From NCBI RefSeq assembly GCF_026626705.1, contig NZ_JAPNKC010000001.1:11742001-11806000 (forward strand): a stretch of 64,000 nucleotides of DNA, read 5' to 3'. The stretch is from Pyxidicoccus sp. MSG2 (lineage in GTDB: Bacteria; Myxococcota; Myxococcia; Myxococcales; Myxococcaceae). Position 1 is the stretch's first letter, and each line of letters begins with the position of its first letter. The position numbers were made by a program, and so were the translations under genes. Positions 57,201 to 64,000 of the stretch are shown in pieces. Below the pieces are notes generated by a model. That model saw only the letters and a program-made list of their open reading frames with translations. It ran no database searches and was not told the origin of the DNA.

Positions 57201-60200
57201 GCTGGAGCGGCTGCCGCTGCTCCCGAACGGCAAGGTGGACCGCAAGGCGCTGCCCGCGCCGGAGGCGGTGAGGGAATCCAGGCGCGAGCAGTACGTGGCG
57301 CCTCGCACGCCGGTGGAGCAGATGCTGGCGGGCTTCTGGGCGGAGGTGCTGCGCCTGGAGTCGGTGGGCCTGCACGACAACTTCTTCGAGGTCGGCGGTC
57401 ATTCGCTGCTGGCGATGCAGCTCGTCGCGCGCGTGCGCGAGGCCTTCCGCGTGGAGTTGCCGCTGCGTGACGTCTTCGAGTCGCCCACGGTGGCGGCCCT
57501 GGCCGAGCGCGTGGCGCGAGCGGTGGCCATCGCGGGCGTTCCGGCGCCGCCGCTGAAGCGGACGGCTCGGGACGGCGTCGCGCCGCTGTCCTTCGCGCAG
57601 CAGCGCCTGTGGTTCCTCTCGCAGTTGGACCCGGCGAACACGTCCTACAACCTGTGGGCCCCCGTGCGGATGACGGGCGCCCTGGACGTGGGCGCGCTGG
57701 AGCGGAGCTTCGCGGAGCTGGTGCGCCGGCACGAGTCCCTGCGCACGACGTTCCGCGCCGAGGCCGGCTCGCCCGTGCAGGTCATCGCCCCCGAGGGCCG
57801 GGTGCCGCTGGAGGTCGTGGACCTGGGCACGCTGCCGGAGGACGCGCGCGAGGCCGCGGCCAAGGCGCGGGCCGAGGAAGAGGTGCGCCGCCCGTTCGAC
57901 GTCGAGCGCGGCCCGCTGCTGCGGACGACGCTGCTGAAGCTGACCGGGCAGGAGCACGTACTGGTGCTGGTGATGCACCACATCGTGTCGGACTACTGGT
58001 CCATGGGCGTGCTGGTGCGCGAGGTGGCGGCGCTCTACGAGGCCCTCTCCCACGGCCAGCCGTCGCCCCTGCCGGAGCTGTCGGTGCAGTACCCGGACTA
58101 CGCGGTCTGGCAGCGCGAGTGGCTCAAGGGGGAGGTGCTGGAGGCGCAGCTCGCGTACTGGCGCAAGCAGCTCGCCGGGGCCTCGCATGCGCTGGAGTTG
58201 CCCACCGACCGGCCGCGCCCGGCGACGCAGACGTTCCGGGGCGCGAACCGTCATGTGCTGTGGCCGAAAGCACTGTGGCGCGACGTGGAATCGCTCGGCC
58301 GGCGCGAGGGTGCGACGCCGTTCATGGTGCTGCTGGCGGCGTTCCAGACGGTGCTGTCGCGCTACTCCGGTCAGGAGGACGTGAGCGTGGGCGCGCCCAT
58401 CGCGGGCCGTTCGCACTCGGAGACGGAGGGGCTGATCGGCTTCTTCGTCAACACGCTGGTCCTGCGTTCCCGGTTGTCGGCCGGCCAGAGCTTCCGCGAG
58501 CTCCTCGCCCAGGTGCGCGAGGTGACGCTGGGCGCGTACGCGCACCAGGACGTGTCCTTCGAGAAGCTCGTGGAGGAGCTGCAGCCCGGGCGGGACTTGA
58601 GCCGCAGTCCGCTCTTCCAGGTGACGCTGACGCTGCAGAACACCCCGGCGTCCGAGGTCCGGCTCCAGGGCCTCACGCTCAAGGGGATGGAGGCAGAGGA
58701 GAAGACGTCGAAGTTCGACCTGTCGCTGGTGGTGGAAGAGGTCGAGGCCGGCGTCGTGGCGCTGGTCAACTACAACAACGACCTGTTCGACGTCGGAACG
58801 ATGGAGCGGATGCTCGGGCACCTGCGGGTGCTGCTGGAGTCGGCCGTGGCCCGGCCGGAGCAGCGACTGTGGGAACTGCCGCTGATGGACGCCGAGGAGC
58901 AGCGGCGGGTGGCGGGCGAGTGGAGCGGCCGCACGGTGGAGTACCCCCGTGAGAAGTCGCTGCCGGAGCTGTTCGAAGCGCAGGTGCTGAAGACGCCCCA
59001 TGCGGTGGCGGTGGAGTACGAGGGGCAGCACCTGACGTATGCGGAGCTGAACCGCTGGGCCAACCAACTGGCGCACCACCTGAAGGGAATGGGCGTCGGG
59101 CCCGAGGTACGGGTGGGCCTGTGCGTGGAGCGCTCGCTGGAGCTGGTGGTGAGCGTGCTGGGCATCCTGAAGGCGGGCGGCGTGTACGTGCCGCTGGATG
59201 CGAGCTACCCGCTGGAGCGCCTGTCCTGGATGAAGCGCGAGGCCGGAGTCGCGCTCCTCGTGGCGCAGGAGAAGCTGGCGGACGAAATCGCCGAGGGCAG
59301 CGAGCCCGTTTTCTGCGTGGACTCCCAGTGGGAGGCCCTCTTGCGTCAGCCGGAGGGCAACCTGCCGGTGCGAGTGGGCGGAGAGAACCTGGCGTACGTG
59401 ATGTTCACGTCGGGAAGCACCGGCCGACCGAAGGGCGTGGGGGTGCCGCACCGAGCGGTGTCGCGGCTGGTGCTGGGGACGGACTTCGCGCGCTTCGGGC
59501 CGAAGGAGGTGTGGCTGCAACTGGCACCCATCTCGTTCGACGCGTCGACGCTGGAGGTGTGGGGAGCGCTGCTGCACGGAGCGAAGCTGGTGGTGTACCC
59601 GGCAGGCACGCCCTCGTTGGAGGAGCTGGGCCGGGCATTGAGTGCGTCCGGCATCACGTCACTGTGGCTGACGGCGGCGCTCTTCGAGCAGATGCAGGCG
59701 AGGCAGCCGGAAGCCCTGGCCAAGGTGAAGCAGTTGCTGGCCGGCGGAGATGTGCTTCCGGTGGGGCGTGTCCGCGAGCGGCTGGCCTCCGGGAACGTGC
59801 TCATCAACGGGTACGGCCCGACGGAGAACACGACGTTCTCCGCGTGCCACTGGATGGAGGGTGCGGAAGAGCTGGGTGCCTCGGTGCCCATCGGCCGTCC
59901 CATCACCAATACGCGGGCGTACGTGCTGGACCCGGCGATGAAGCCCGTGCCGACGGGCGTGCCGGGCGAGCTGTACGTGGGAGGAGAAGGCCTGGCGGTG
60001 GGGTACGTGGGTCGGCCGGAGCTGACGGCGGAGCGCTTCGTGCCCAGCCCCTTCGGAGACGGCGCACGGCTGTACCGCACGGGCGACGTGGTGCGCTGGC
60101 GTGTGGACGGGACGTTGGAGTTCCTGGGCCGGCGAGACACGCAGGTGAAGGTGCGTGGCTTCCGCATCGAGCTGGGTGAAGTGGAGACGGCGCTGGCACA

Positions 60201-63200
60201 GCACTCGGGCGTCAGCGAGGCCGTCGTCATCGCGAGGGAGGACGGCTCCGAGGGCAAACGCCTGGTGGCGTATGTGACGGCGAAAGAGGGCGTGGAGCTG
60301 GAGGCCAGCGTCCTGCGCACGCACCTGAAGCAGCGGCTGCCGGAGTACATGGTGCCGTCGGCGTACGTGGTGCTGGACACGCTGCCGCTGACGCCGAACG
60401 GCAAGGTGGACCGCAAGGCCCTGCCGACTCCGGACGCCCATGCTCCGAAGCAGGAGATGTTCGAGGCCCCGCGCACGGAGGCCGAGCAGACGCTGGCGGC
60501 CATCTTCGCGGAGGTGCTGAACGTCGAGCGGGTCGGCCTGTATGGGGACTTCTTCGAGCTGGGCGGCCACTCGCTGCTGGCGACGCAGCTCGTCTCACGC
60601 GTGCGCGAGGCGTTCCGGGTGGAGCTGCCGCTGCGCGACGTCTTCGAAGCCCCCACGGTGGAGAAGCTGGCGCGTCGCATGGAGGAGACGCGGGGCGGAG
60701 CCGTGGAGCCCCAGGCGCCCCCACTGAGGCGGGTCGCGCGTACGGGCGCACTGCCCCTGTCCTTCGCGCAGCAGCGACTGTGGTTCCTCGACCAGCTGGA
60801 GCCGGGCAGCCCCTTCTACAACATCCCCATGGCGATACGGCTCGTGGGCTCGCTGGAGGTGGACGCCCTGGAGCGCAGCCTCCGCGAGCTGGTGCGCCGG
60901 CACGAGGTGCTGCGTACGACGTTCCGCACCGAGGGCGGCTCGCCCGTGCAGGTCGTCTCCCAGCAAGCCGTGCTCCCGTTCGCGGTCATCGACCTTTCCT
61001 CGCTGCCTCCGGAACGGAGCGAGGCCGAGGTCCACCGGCTGGTCCGGGAGGAGGCGCTGCGCCCGTTCGACCTCTCCAGCGGTCCGTTGCTGCGGGCCCG
61101 TCTGCTGAAGCGCTCCGAGCAGGAGCACGTCCTGCTGGCGAACATGCACCACATCGTCTCGGACGGGTGGTCCCTGGGCGTCGTCATCCGTGAGTTCACC
61201 GCGCTCTACGAGGCCTTCCGCGAAGGACGGCCCTCGCCGCTGCCCGAGCTCGAGGTGCAGTACGCCGACTTCGCCGCGTGGCAGCGCTCCTGGCTGGAGA
61301 GCGGCGCGCTCCAGCGGCAGCTCGACTGGTGGCGGCGGCAGCTCGACGGAGCGCCCCAGGTGCTCGCGCTCCCCACCGACAGGCCCCTGCCCGCGGTGCA
61401 GACCTTCCGCGGCGCCAACGTTCCCGTCCGCCTTCCCGGGCCCCTCTCCCAGGCGGTGAGGGCGCTGTCCCAGCGGGAAGGGGCCACACCCTTCATGGTG
61501 CTGCTGGCCGCCTTCCAGACCCTGCTGGCGCGCTACTCGGGCCAGGAGGACCTCGTCGTCGGCACACCGGTGGCGGGCCGCAACCGCGCGGAGACGGAGG
61601 GGCTCATCGGCTTCTTCGTCAACACGCTGGCGCTGCGGGCGCGCCCGTCCGGAGCGCTGTCCTTCCGGGCCCTGCTGGGGCAGGTCCGGGATGTCTCCCT
61701 GGGCGCCTATGCCCACCAGGACGTTCCCTTCGAGCGACTGGTGGAGGACCTGCAGCCCACGCGCAGCCTGAGCCACTCGCCGCTGTTCCAGGTGATGTTC
61801 TCCCTGCAGAACACGCCCATCCCACAGAAGCGGTTGCGGGGACTCACGCTGACCGTGCTGGAGGCGGAGCTCGGCGCGGCGAAGTTCTTCCTCACCCTGG
61901 CCCTGGAGGATCTGCCGGACGGCATCTCCGGCCTGTTCGAGTACAACGCCGACCTGTTCGACGCGGCCACCATCGAGCGCATGGCGTCGCACTGGCTCAC
62001 GCTGCTGGAGGCGGCCGTCGCCGCACCGGAGCAGCGCCTGGCCGACCTGCCGCTGCTGTCGTCCGGAGAGCGGCACCGGCTCCTGGTGGAGTGGAACGAC
62101 ACCGCGGCGGACTACCCGCGCGACACACCGGTCCACGTGCAGCTCGCGGCGCGCGCGGCGCGAATGCCCGAGGCCGTGGCCCTTCGCTGGGACGGCGGGC
62201 AGCTCACGTATGCCGGACTGATGGAGCAGGTGCGGGCCCTGTCCGTGCGGCTGCGGCGGCTCGGCGTGGGGCCCGAGGTCCGCGTGGGCCTGTGCGCCCT
62301 GCGCTCGCCCGAGGTGGTGGTGGGACTCCTCGCCATCCTCGACGCCGGTGGCGCCTGGGTGCCGCTGGATCCGGATTCTCCGCGTGAGCGCCTCGCGCTC
62401 ATGCTGGAGGATGCGCGCCCGGCGGTGCTGCTCACCCAGCGGGCCCTGCGCGACGCGCTGCCTCCGAGCGCCGCGCCGGTGGTGCTCCTCGATGAGGATG
62501 CGCCTGCGTCGGAAGCCACGGCCGCTGGCGCACCGGCGCCGGTCGTCCTGGCGGACCATGCCGCCTACGTCCTCTTCACCTCGGGTTCCACGGGCCGGCC
62601 CAAGGGCGTGCTCGTGTCCCACCGCGCGCTGGCGCGGCACACGGCGTGGTTCATCTCCGCACTGAAGCTGGGTGCGGAGGACCGGGTGTTGCAGAAGGCC
62701 TTGCTGGGCTTCGACGCCTCCGTGCCGGAGGTGCTGGCGACGCTGGTGGCCGGCGCGCAGGTGGTGCTCGCGCCCGCCGAAGCGAACAGCGACTCGGGCG
62801 TCCTGTTGGAGGCGCTGGAGCGCCTGCGGGTGACGGTGCTCCAGCTCGTGCCGTCGCAGCTCCGGGTCCTGCTGGACGAGGAGCACCTGGAGCGCGCCGC
62901 GGCCCTGCGCGTGCTGGTCTCCGGAGGCGAGGGGCTGCCCGTGGACCTCGCCCGTCGGGTGAACGAGCGGCTGCCGTCCACCCGGCTCATCAATGCCTAT
63001 GGCCCCACCGAGACCACCGTCGACGCGACGGCGTGGCTCGGGGGCGCGCTGGGAGAGGGCCCCACCGCGCCCATCGGCCGGCCCATCGCCAACACGCAGG
63101 CGTACGTGCTGGACGCCGGCTGGCAACCCGTCCCGGAGGGCGTGCCCGGTGAGCTGTTCATCGGGGGCGACGGCCTGGCGCGCGGCTACGTGGGCAGGCC

Positions 63201-64000
63201 GGAGCTGACGGCCGAGCGCTTCGTGCCGGACGCCTTCGGTGCAGCACCCGGCGCCCGGCTGTACCGCACGGGAGACCGCGTGCGCTGGCACGTGGGCGGC
63301 TCCCTGGAGTTCCTGGGCCGCGTGGACGCCCAGGTGAAGGTGCGAGGCGTCCGCATCGAGCCGGCCGAGGTAGAGGCCGTGCTGGCGCAGCACCCCGAGG
63401 TGCGTGAGGCCATCGTCATTGCTCGGGAGGAGGCCTCCGGTGGCATGAGGCTGGTGGCGTACGCGGTGCTTCGGAGCGCGGCATCCTCCGCCGGTGGAGT
63501 CCCGGTGACGGTGGACCTGCGGACCTGGCTCGCCGGGCGCCTGCCGCCCGCGATGGTGCCGTCGGCCTGCGTGGTGCTGGAGTCCCTCCCGCTGCTTCCG
63601 AACGGGAAGGTGGACCGGAAGGCGCTGCCTTCGCCCGATGCGGAGATCTCTGAGCGCCAGTACGTCGCGCCGCGCACTCCGACGGAGGAATTGCTGGCCG
63701 GCTTCTTCAGCCGGGTGCTGGGTGTCGAGCGGGTTGGCGTCCACGACGGCTTCTTCGAGCTGGGTGGCCACTCGCTGCTGGCGACGCAGCTCGTCTCGCG
63801 GGTGCGGTCGACGTTCCGGGTGGAGCTGGCCCTGCGCGAGCTGTTCGAGGCGCCCACGGTGGCCGAGCTGGCCCGCCGTGTGGACCAGGCGCAGCGGCAG
63901 GGGCAGCACTCCCCGTTGCCCCGGCTGAAGGCCCTTCCCCGCACGCGCGAGCTGCCTCTGTCGTTCTCGCAGCAGCGACTGTGGTTCCTCGACCAGTTGC
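54298..64000 (+). CDS. Lipopeptide synthetase NRPS-3 (partial, 3' end beyond window): C-A-PCP-C-A-PCP-C-A-PCP-C...
   Basis: The frame stays open from the ATG at 54298 to the right edge, 3234 codons, with no stop. The start is five bases after the NRPS-2 stop. It opens with a Lys/Glu-rich helix (EKKPTLTREEKLALLAKRLEKK), then three full modules. Module 1: C (HHIISDG at 161), A7 (634), carrier Ser 1036; pocket D-T-E-N-V-G-T-A-V, related to lysine-type codes, and the unusual core YGLTE. Module 2: C (HHIVSDY at 1227, Gly replaced by Tyr), A8 (1703) with D-A-L-W-L-G-G-T-F, valine-type, carrier Ser 2092. Module 3: C (HHIVSDG at 2284), A9 (2760) with D-A-P-Q-V-G-A-V-D, unassigned, carrier Ser 3159. 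A fourth C domain begins near 63950. No epimerase, thioesterase or MbtH-like gene is seen before the edge, so the product's total length and release mode are unknown. Confidence 0.93.
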   Translation, partial: MGNETEKKPTLTREEKLALLAKRLEKKPRPALPLTFSQQRMWFLEQLSPGLPAYNLPMVVELSGRLDAPSLEKSFQEVARRHESLRTRFGEVSGTPVQLVEAQVRIPFTVEDAPEDGSEAAVRRRIQREMEVPFDLAKGPLARVVLLRMTPERHVLLVVLHHIISDGWSMGVLTHEVVALYGSFVAERPSPLPELTLQYADYAAWQRGKLRGESLDAHVEFWRKRLEGAPHELELPTDRPRRTATGRAEQRKAMLPARLAERLEGFARGEGATLFMAVLAGLQALLSRYSGQKDLLIGAPYANRDRRETEGLIGLFFEPLVLRGDLSGRPGFRELVRRARAGTVEAFAHPHVPFEPLLKALNVERDLTRAPMFQVLFGQLDALPQVREVPGLRVRVLDADVASTELDLTLMMARGPEGIALAATYNADLYDAATIEGLLGHLEVLLDAAVESPDRAVEALPLLKAEERRRLLVDWNGAHEDLPRDTNLHALFEAQVARTPDAPAIMAGSTSVTYRELEARANALARELRRLGVGLETRVAVCVERSVELMASLLGVLKAGGAYVPLDPEYPAERLAFMLEDSGARVVVARGTFREKLGDAPGRVWVDVDALAVVSDGPVTGVSVPPEAAAYVLYTSGSTGQPKGVVVQHRSLVNFTRAAWRAFPVEPGDRVLQFASISWDTSAEEIYPCLTRGGTLVLRTPEMLDVPDAFLAKVEASGVTQLNLPTAFWHEVTASLDAGRARLPAGLKWVVIGGERAVPERVAQWRRRVGGAVPLFNTYGLTEVTAVATSVDLARQSGPEESGREVAIGRPLTNVRVYALDGELEPVPPGVVGELFIGGEGLARGYLGRTELTAERFVPDPFGSGARLYRTGDKARWRRDGTLEYLGRGDAQVKIRGHRIEPGEVEAALRGQPGVREALVAVREDLAGDRRLVAYVVPEEGRALEGSEVRAGLEQRLPRFLVPQAVVVLERLPLLPNGKVDRKALPAPEAVRESRREQYVAPRTPVEQMLAGFWAEVLRLESVGLHDNFFEVGGHSLLAMQLVARVREAFRVELPLRDVFESPTVAALAERVARAVAIAGVPAPPLKRTARDGVAPLSFAQQRLWFLSQLDPANTSYNLWAPVRMTGALDVGALERSFAELVRRHESLRTTFRAEAGSPVQVIAPEGRVPLEVVDLGTLPEDAREAAAKARAEEEVRRPFDVERGPLLRTTLLKLTGQEHVLVLVMHHIVSDYWSMGVLVREVAALYEALSHGQPSPLPELSVQYPDYAVWQREWLKGEVLEAQLAYWRKQLAGASHALELPTDRPRPATQTFRGANRHVLWPKALWRDVESLGRREGATPFMVLLAAFQTVLSRYSGQEDVSVGAPIAGRSHSETEGLIGFFVNTLVLRSRLSAGQSFRELLAQVREVTLGAYAHQDVSFEKLVEELQPGRDLSRSPLFQVTLTLQNTPASEVRLQGLTLKGMEAEEKTSKFDLSLVVEEVEAGVVALVNYNNDLFDVGTMERMLGHLRVLLESAVARPEQRLWELPLMDAEEQRRVAGEWSGRTVEYPREKSLPELFEAQVLKTPHAVAVEYEGQHLTYAELNRWANQLAHHLKGMGVGPEVRVGLCVERSLELVVSVLGILKAGGVYVPLDASYPLERLSWMKREAGVALLVAQEKLADEIAEGSEPVFCVDSQWEALLRQPEGNLPVRVGGENLAYVMFTSGSTGRPKGVGVPHRAVSRLVLGTDFARFGPKEVWLQLAPISFDASTLEVWGALLHGAKLVVYPAGTPSLEELGRALSASGITSLWLTAALFEQMQARQPEALAKVKQLLAGGDVLPVGRVRERLASGNVLINGYGPTENTTFSACHWMEGAEELGASVPIGRPITNTRAYVLDPAMKPVPTGVPGELYVGGEGLAVGYVGRPELTAERFVPSPFGDGARLYRTGDVVRWRVDGTLEFLGRRDTQVKVRGFRIELGEVETALAQHSGVSEAVVIAREDGSEGKRLVAYVTAKEGVELEASVLRTHLKQRLPEYMVPSAYVVLDTLPLTPNGKVDRKALPTPDAHAPKQEMFEAPRTEAEQTLAAIFAEVLNVERVGLYGDFFELGGHSLLATQLVSRVREAFRVELPLRDVFEAPTVEKLARRMEETRGGAVEPQAPPLRRVARTGALPLSFAQQRLWFLDQLEPGSPFYNIPMAIRLVGSLEVDALERSLRELVRRHEVLRTTFRTEGGSPVQVVSQQAVLPFAVIDLSSLPPERSEAEVHRLVREEALRPFDLSSGPLLRARLLKRSEQEHVLLANMHHIVSDGWSLGVVIREFTALYEAFREGRPSPLPELEVQYADFAAWQRSWLESGALQRQLDWWRRQLDGAPQVLALPTDRPLPAVQTFRGANVPVRLPGPLSQAVRALSQREGATPFMVLLAAFQTLLARYSGQEDLVVGTPVAGRNRAETEGLIGFFVNTLALRARPSGALSFRALLGQVRDVSLGAYAHQDVPFERLVEDLQPTRSLSHSPLFQVMFSLQNTPIPQKRLRGLTLTVLEAELGAAKFFLTLALEDLPDGISGLFEYNADLFDAATIERMASHWLTLLEAAVAAPEQRLADLPLLSSGERHRLLVEWNDTAADYPRDTPVHVQLAARAARMPEAVALRWDGGQLTYAGLMEQVRALSVRLRRLGVGPEVRVGLCALRSPEVVVGLLAILDAGGAWVPLDPDSPRERLALMLEDARPAVLLTQRALRDALPPSAAPVVLLDEDAPASEATAAGAPAPVVLADHAAYVLFTSGSTGRPKGVLVSHRALARHTAWFISALKLGAEDRVLQKALLGFDASVPEVLATLVAGAQVVLAPAEANSDSGVLLEALERLRVTVLQLVPSQLRVLLDEEHLERAAALRVLVSGGEGLPVDLARRVNERLPSTRLINAYGPTETTVDATAWLGGALGEGPTAPIGRPIANTQAYVLDAGWQPVPEGVPGELFIGGDGLARGYVGRPELTAERFVPDAFGAAPGARLYRTGDRVRWHVGGSLEFLGRVDAQVKVRGVRIEPAEVEAVLAQHPEVREAIVIAREEASGGMRLVAYAVLRSAASSAGGVPVTVDLRTWLAGRLPPAMVPSACVVLESLPLLPNGKVDRKALPSPDAEISERQYVAPRTPTEELLAGFFSRVLGVERVGVHDGFFELGGHSLLATQLVSRVRSTFRVELALRELFEAPTVAELARRVDQAQRQGQHSPLPRLKALPRTRELPLSFSQQRLWFLDQL

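Noticed and set aside
53815..59577. Long antisense open frame across the NRPS-2/NRPS-3 junction
   Set aside because: It spans two genes and their junction, has no recognisable domain, and mirrors the codon bias of the plus strand.
22531..64000. Repeated A/C/carrier blocks as tandem DNA repeats or mobile elements
   Set aside because: The similarity is explained by homologous NRPS modules; no target-site duplications, transposase or terminal inverted repeats were seen.

Overview
The window is very GC-rich, with tightly packed bacterial genes and many GTG starts. The families present (a myxochelin operon, giant NRPS/PKS genes, an FHA-GAF-adenylate cyclase, a TonB-domain/receptor fusion) point to a myxobacterium of the Myxococcaceae (Myxococcus, Corallococcus or a relative). 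No tRNA, rRNA, CRISPR array or insertion sequence was seen. No gene-free stretch exceeds 300 bases; the longest is the divergent intergenic region at 17074-17303.

Region 1 (35-14350, all minus strand) is a catechol siderophore operon of the myxochelin type. It reads mxcC-mxcD-mxcE-mxcF-mxcG-aroAA5 (a class II DAHP synthase)-mxcH (TonB-dependent receptor)-mxcI (lipoprotein). AroAA5 feeds the shikimate route. MxcD, MxcF and MxcC make 2,3-dihydroxybenzoate, MxcE loads it on the MxcF carrier domain, and MxcG joins it to lysine and releases the product reductively. A near-perfect Fur palindrome lies upstream of mxcC, and a second Fur-like site covers the start of mxcH. The later mxc genes for release chemistry and uptake are not here and probably lie left of base 1.

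Region 2 (14483-19310) looks like chromosomal housekeeping or signalling: a class III adenylate cyclase with FHA and GAF domains, a TPR/cyclic-nucleotide-binding protein, a divergent Crp-family regulator and a FadL-type outer-membrane protein.

Region 3 (19465-64000, running off the right edge) is a second, much larger biosynthetic locus. On the minus strand are a cyclic-peptide-type ABC exporter and a glycosyltransferase. Divergently, three collinear megasynthase genes follow. NRPS-1 (5729 aa) is FAAL-ACP / C-A[LLM]-PCP / C-A-PCP-E / C-A-PCP / C-A-PCP. NRPS-2 (4859 aa) is KS-AT-ACP / C*-A*[LLM] / C-A-PCP-E / C-A-PCP. NRPS-3 (over 3234 aa, 3' end missing) is C-A-PCP x3, then a further C domain. 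LLM is a luciferase-like flavin monooxygenase domain inserted inside an adenylation domain; asterisks mark degenerate domains. I read substrate codes by eye against GrsA numbering. They suggest acyl-Gly(LLM)-D-Ser-X(aliphatic)-Val-[malonyl extension, LLM]-D-X(aromatic?)-beta-Ala-X(basic?)-Val-X-..., a linear or cyclic lipopeptide.

The most unusual part is in NRPS-2. A malonyl PKS module is followed by a C-A pair that has lost the ATP-binding motifs and the carrier but keeps an apparently intact LLM. The dead A domain seems to survive as a scaffold for an oxygenase acting on the PKS-extended valine unit. From memory this resembles the M. xanthus myxoprincomide system, whose product carries a 2-oxo-beta-leucine unit; that parallel is inference.
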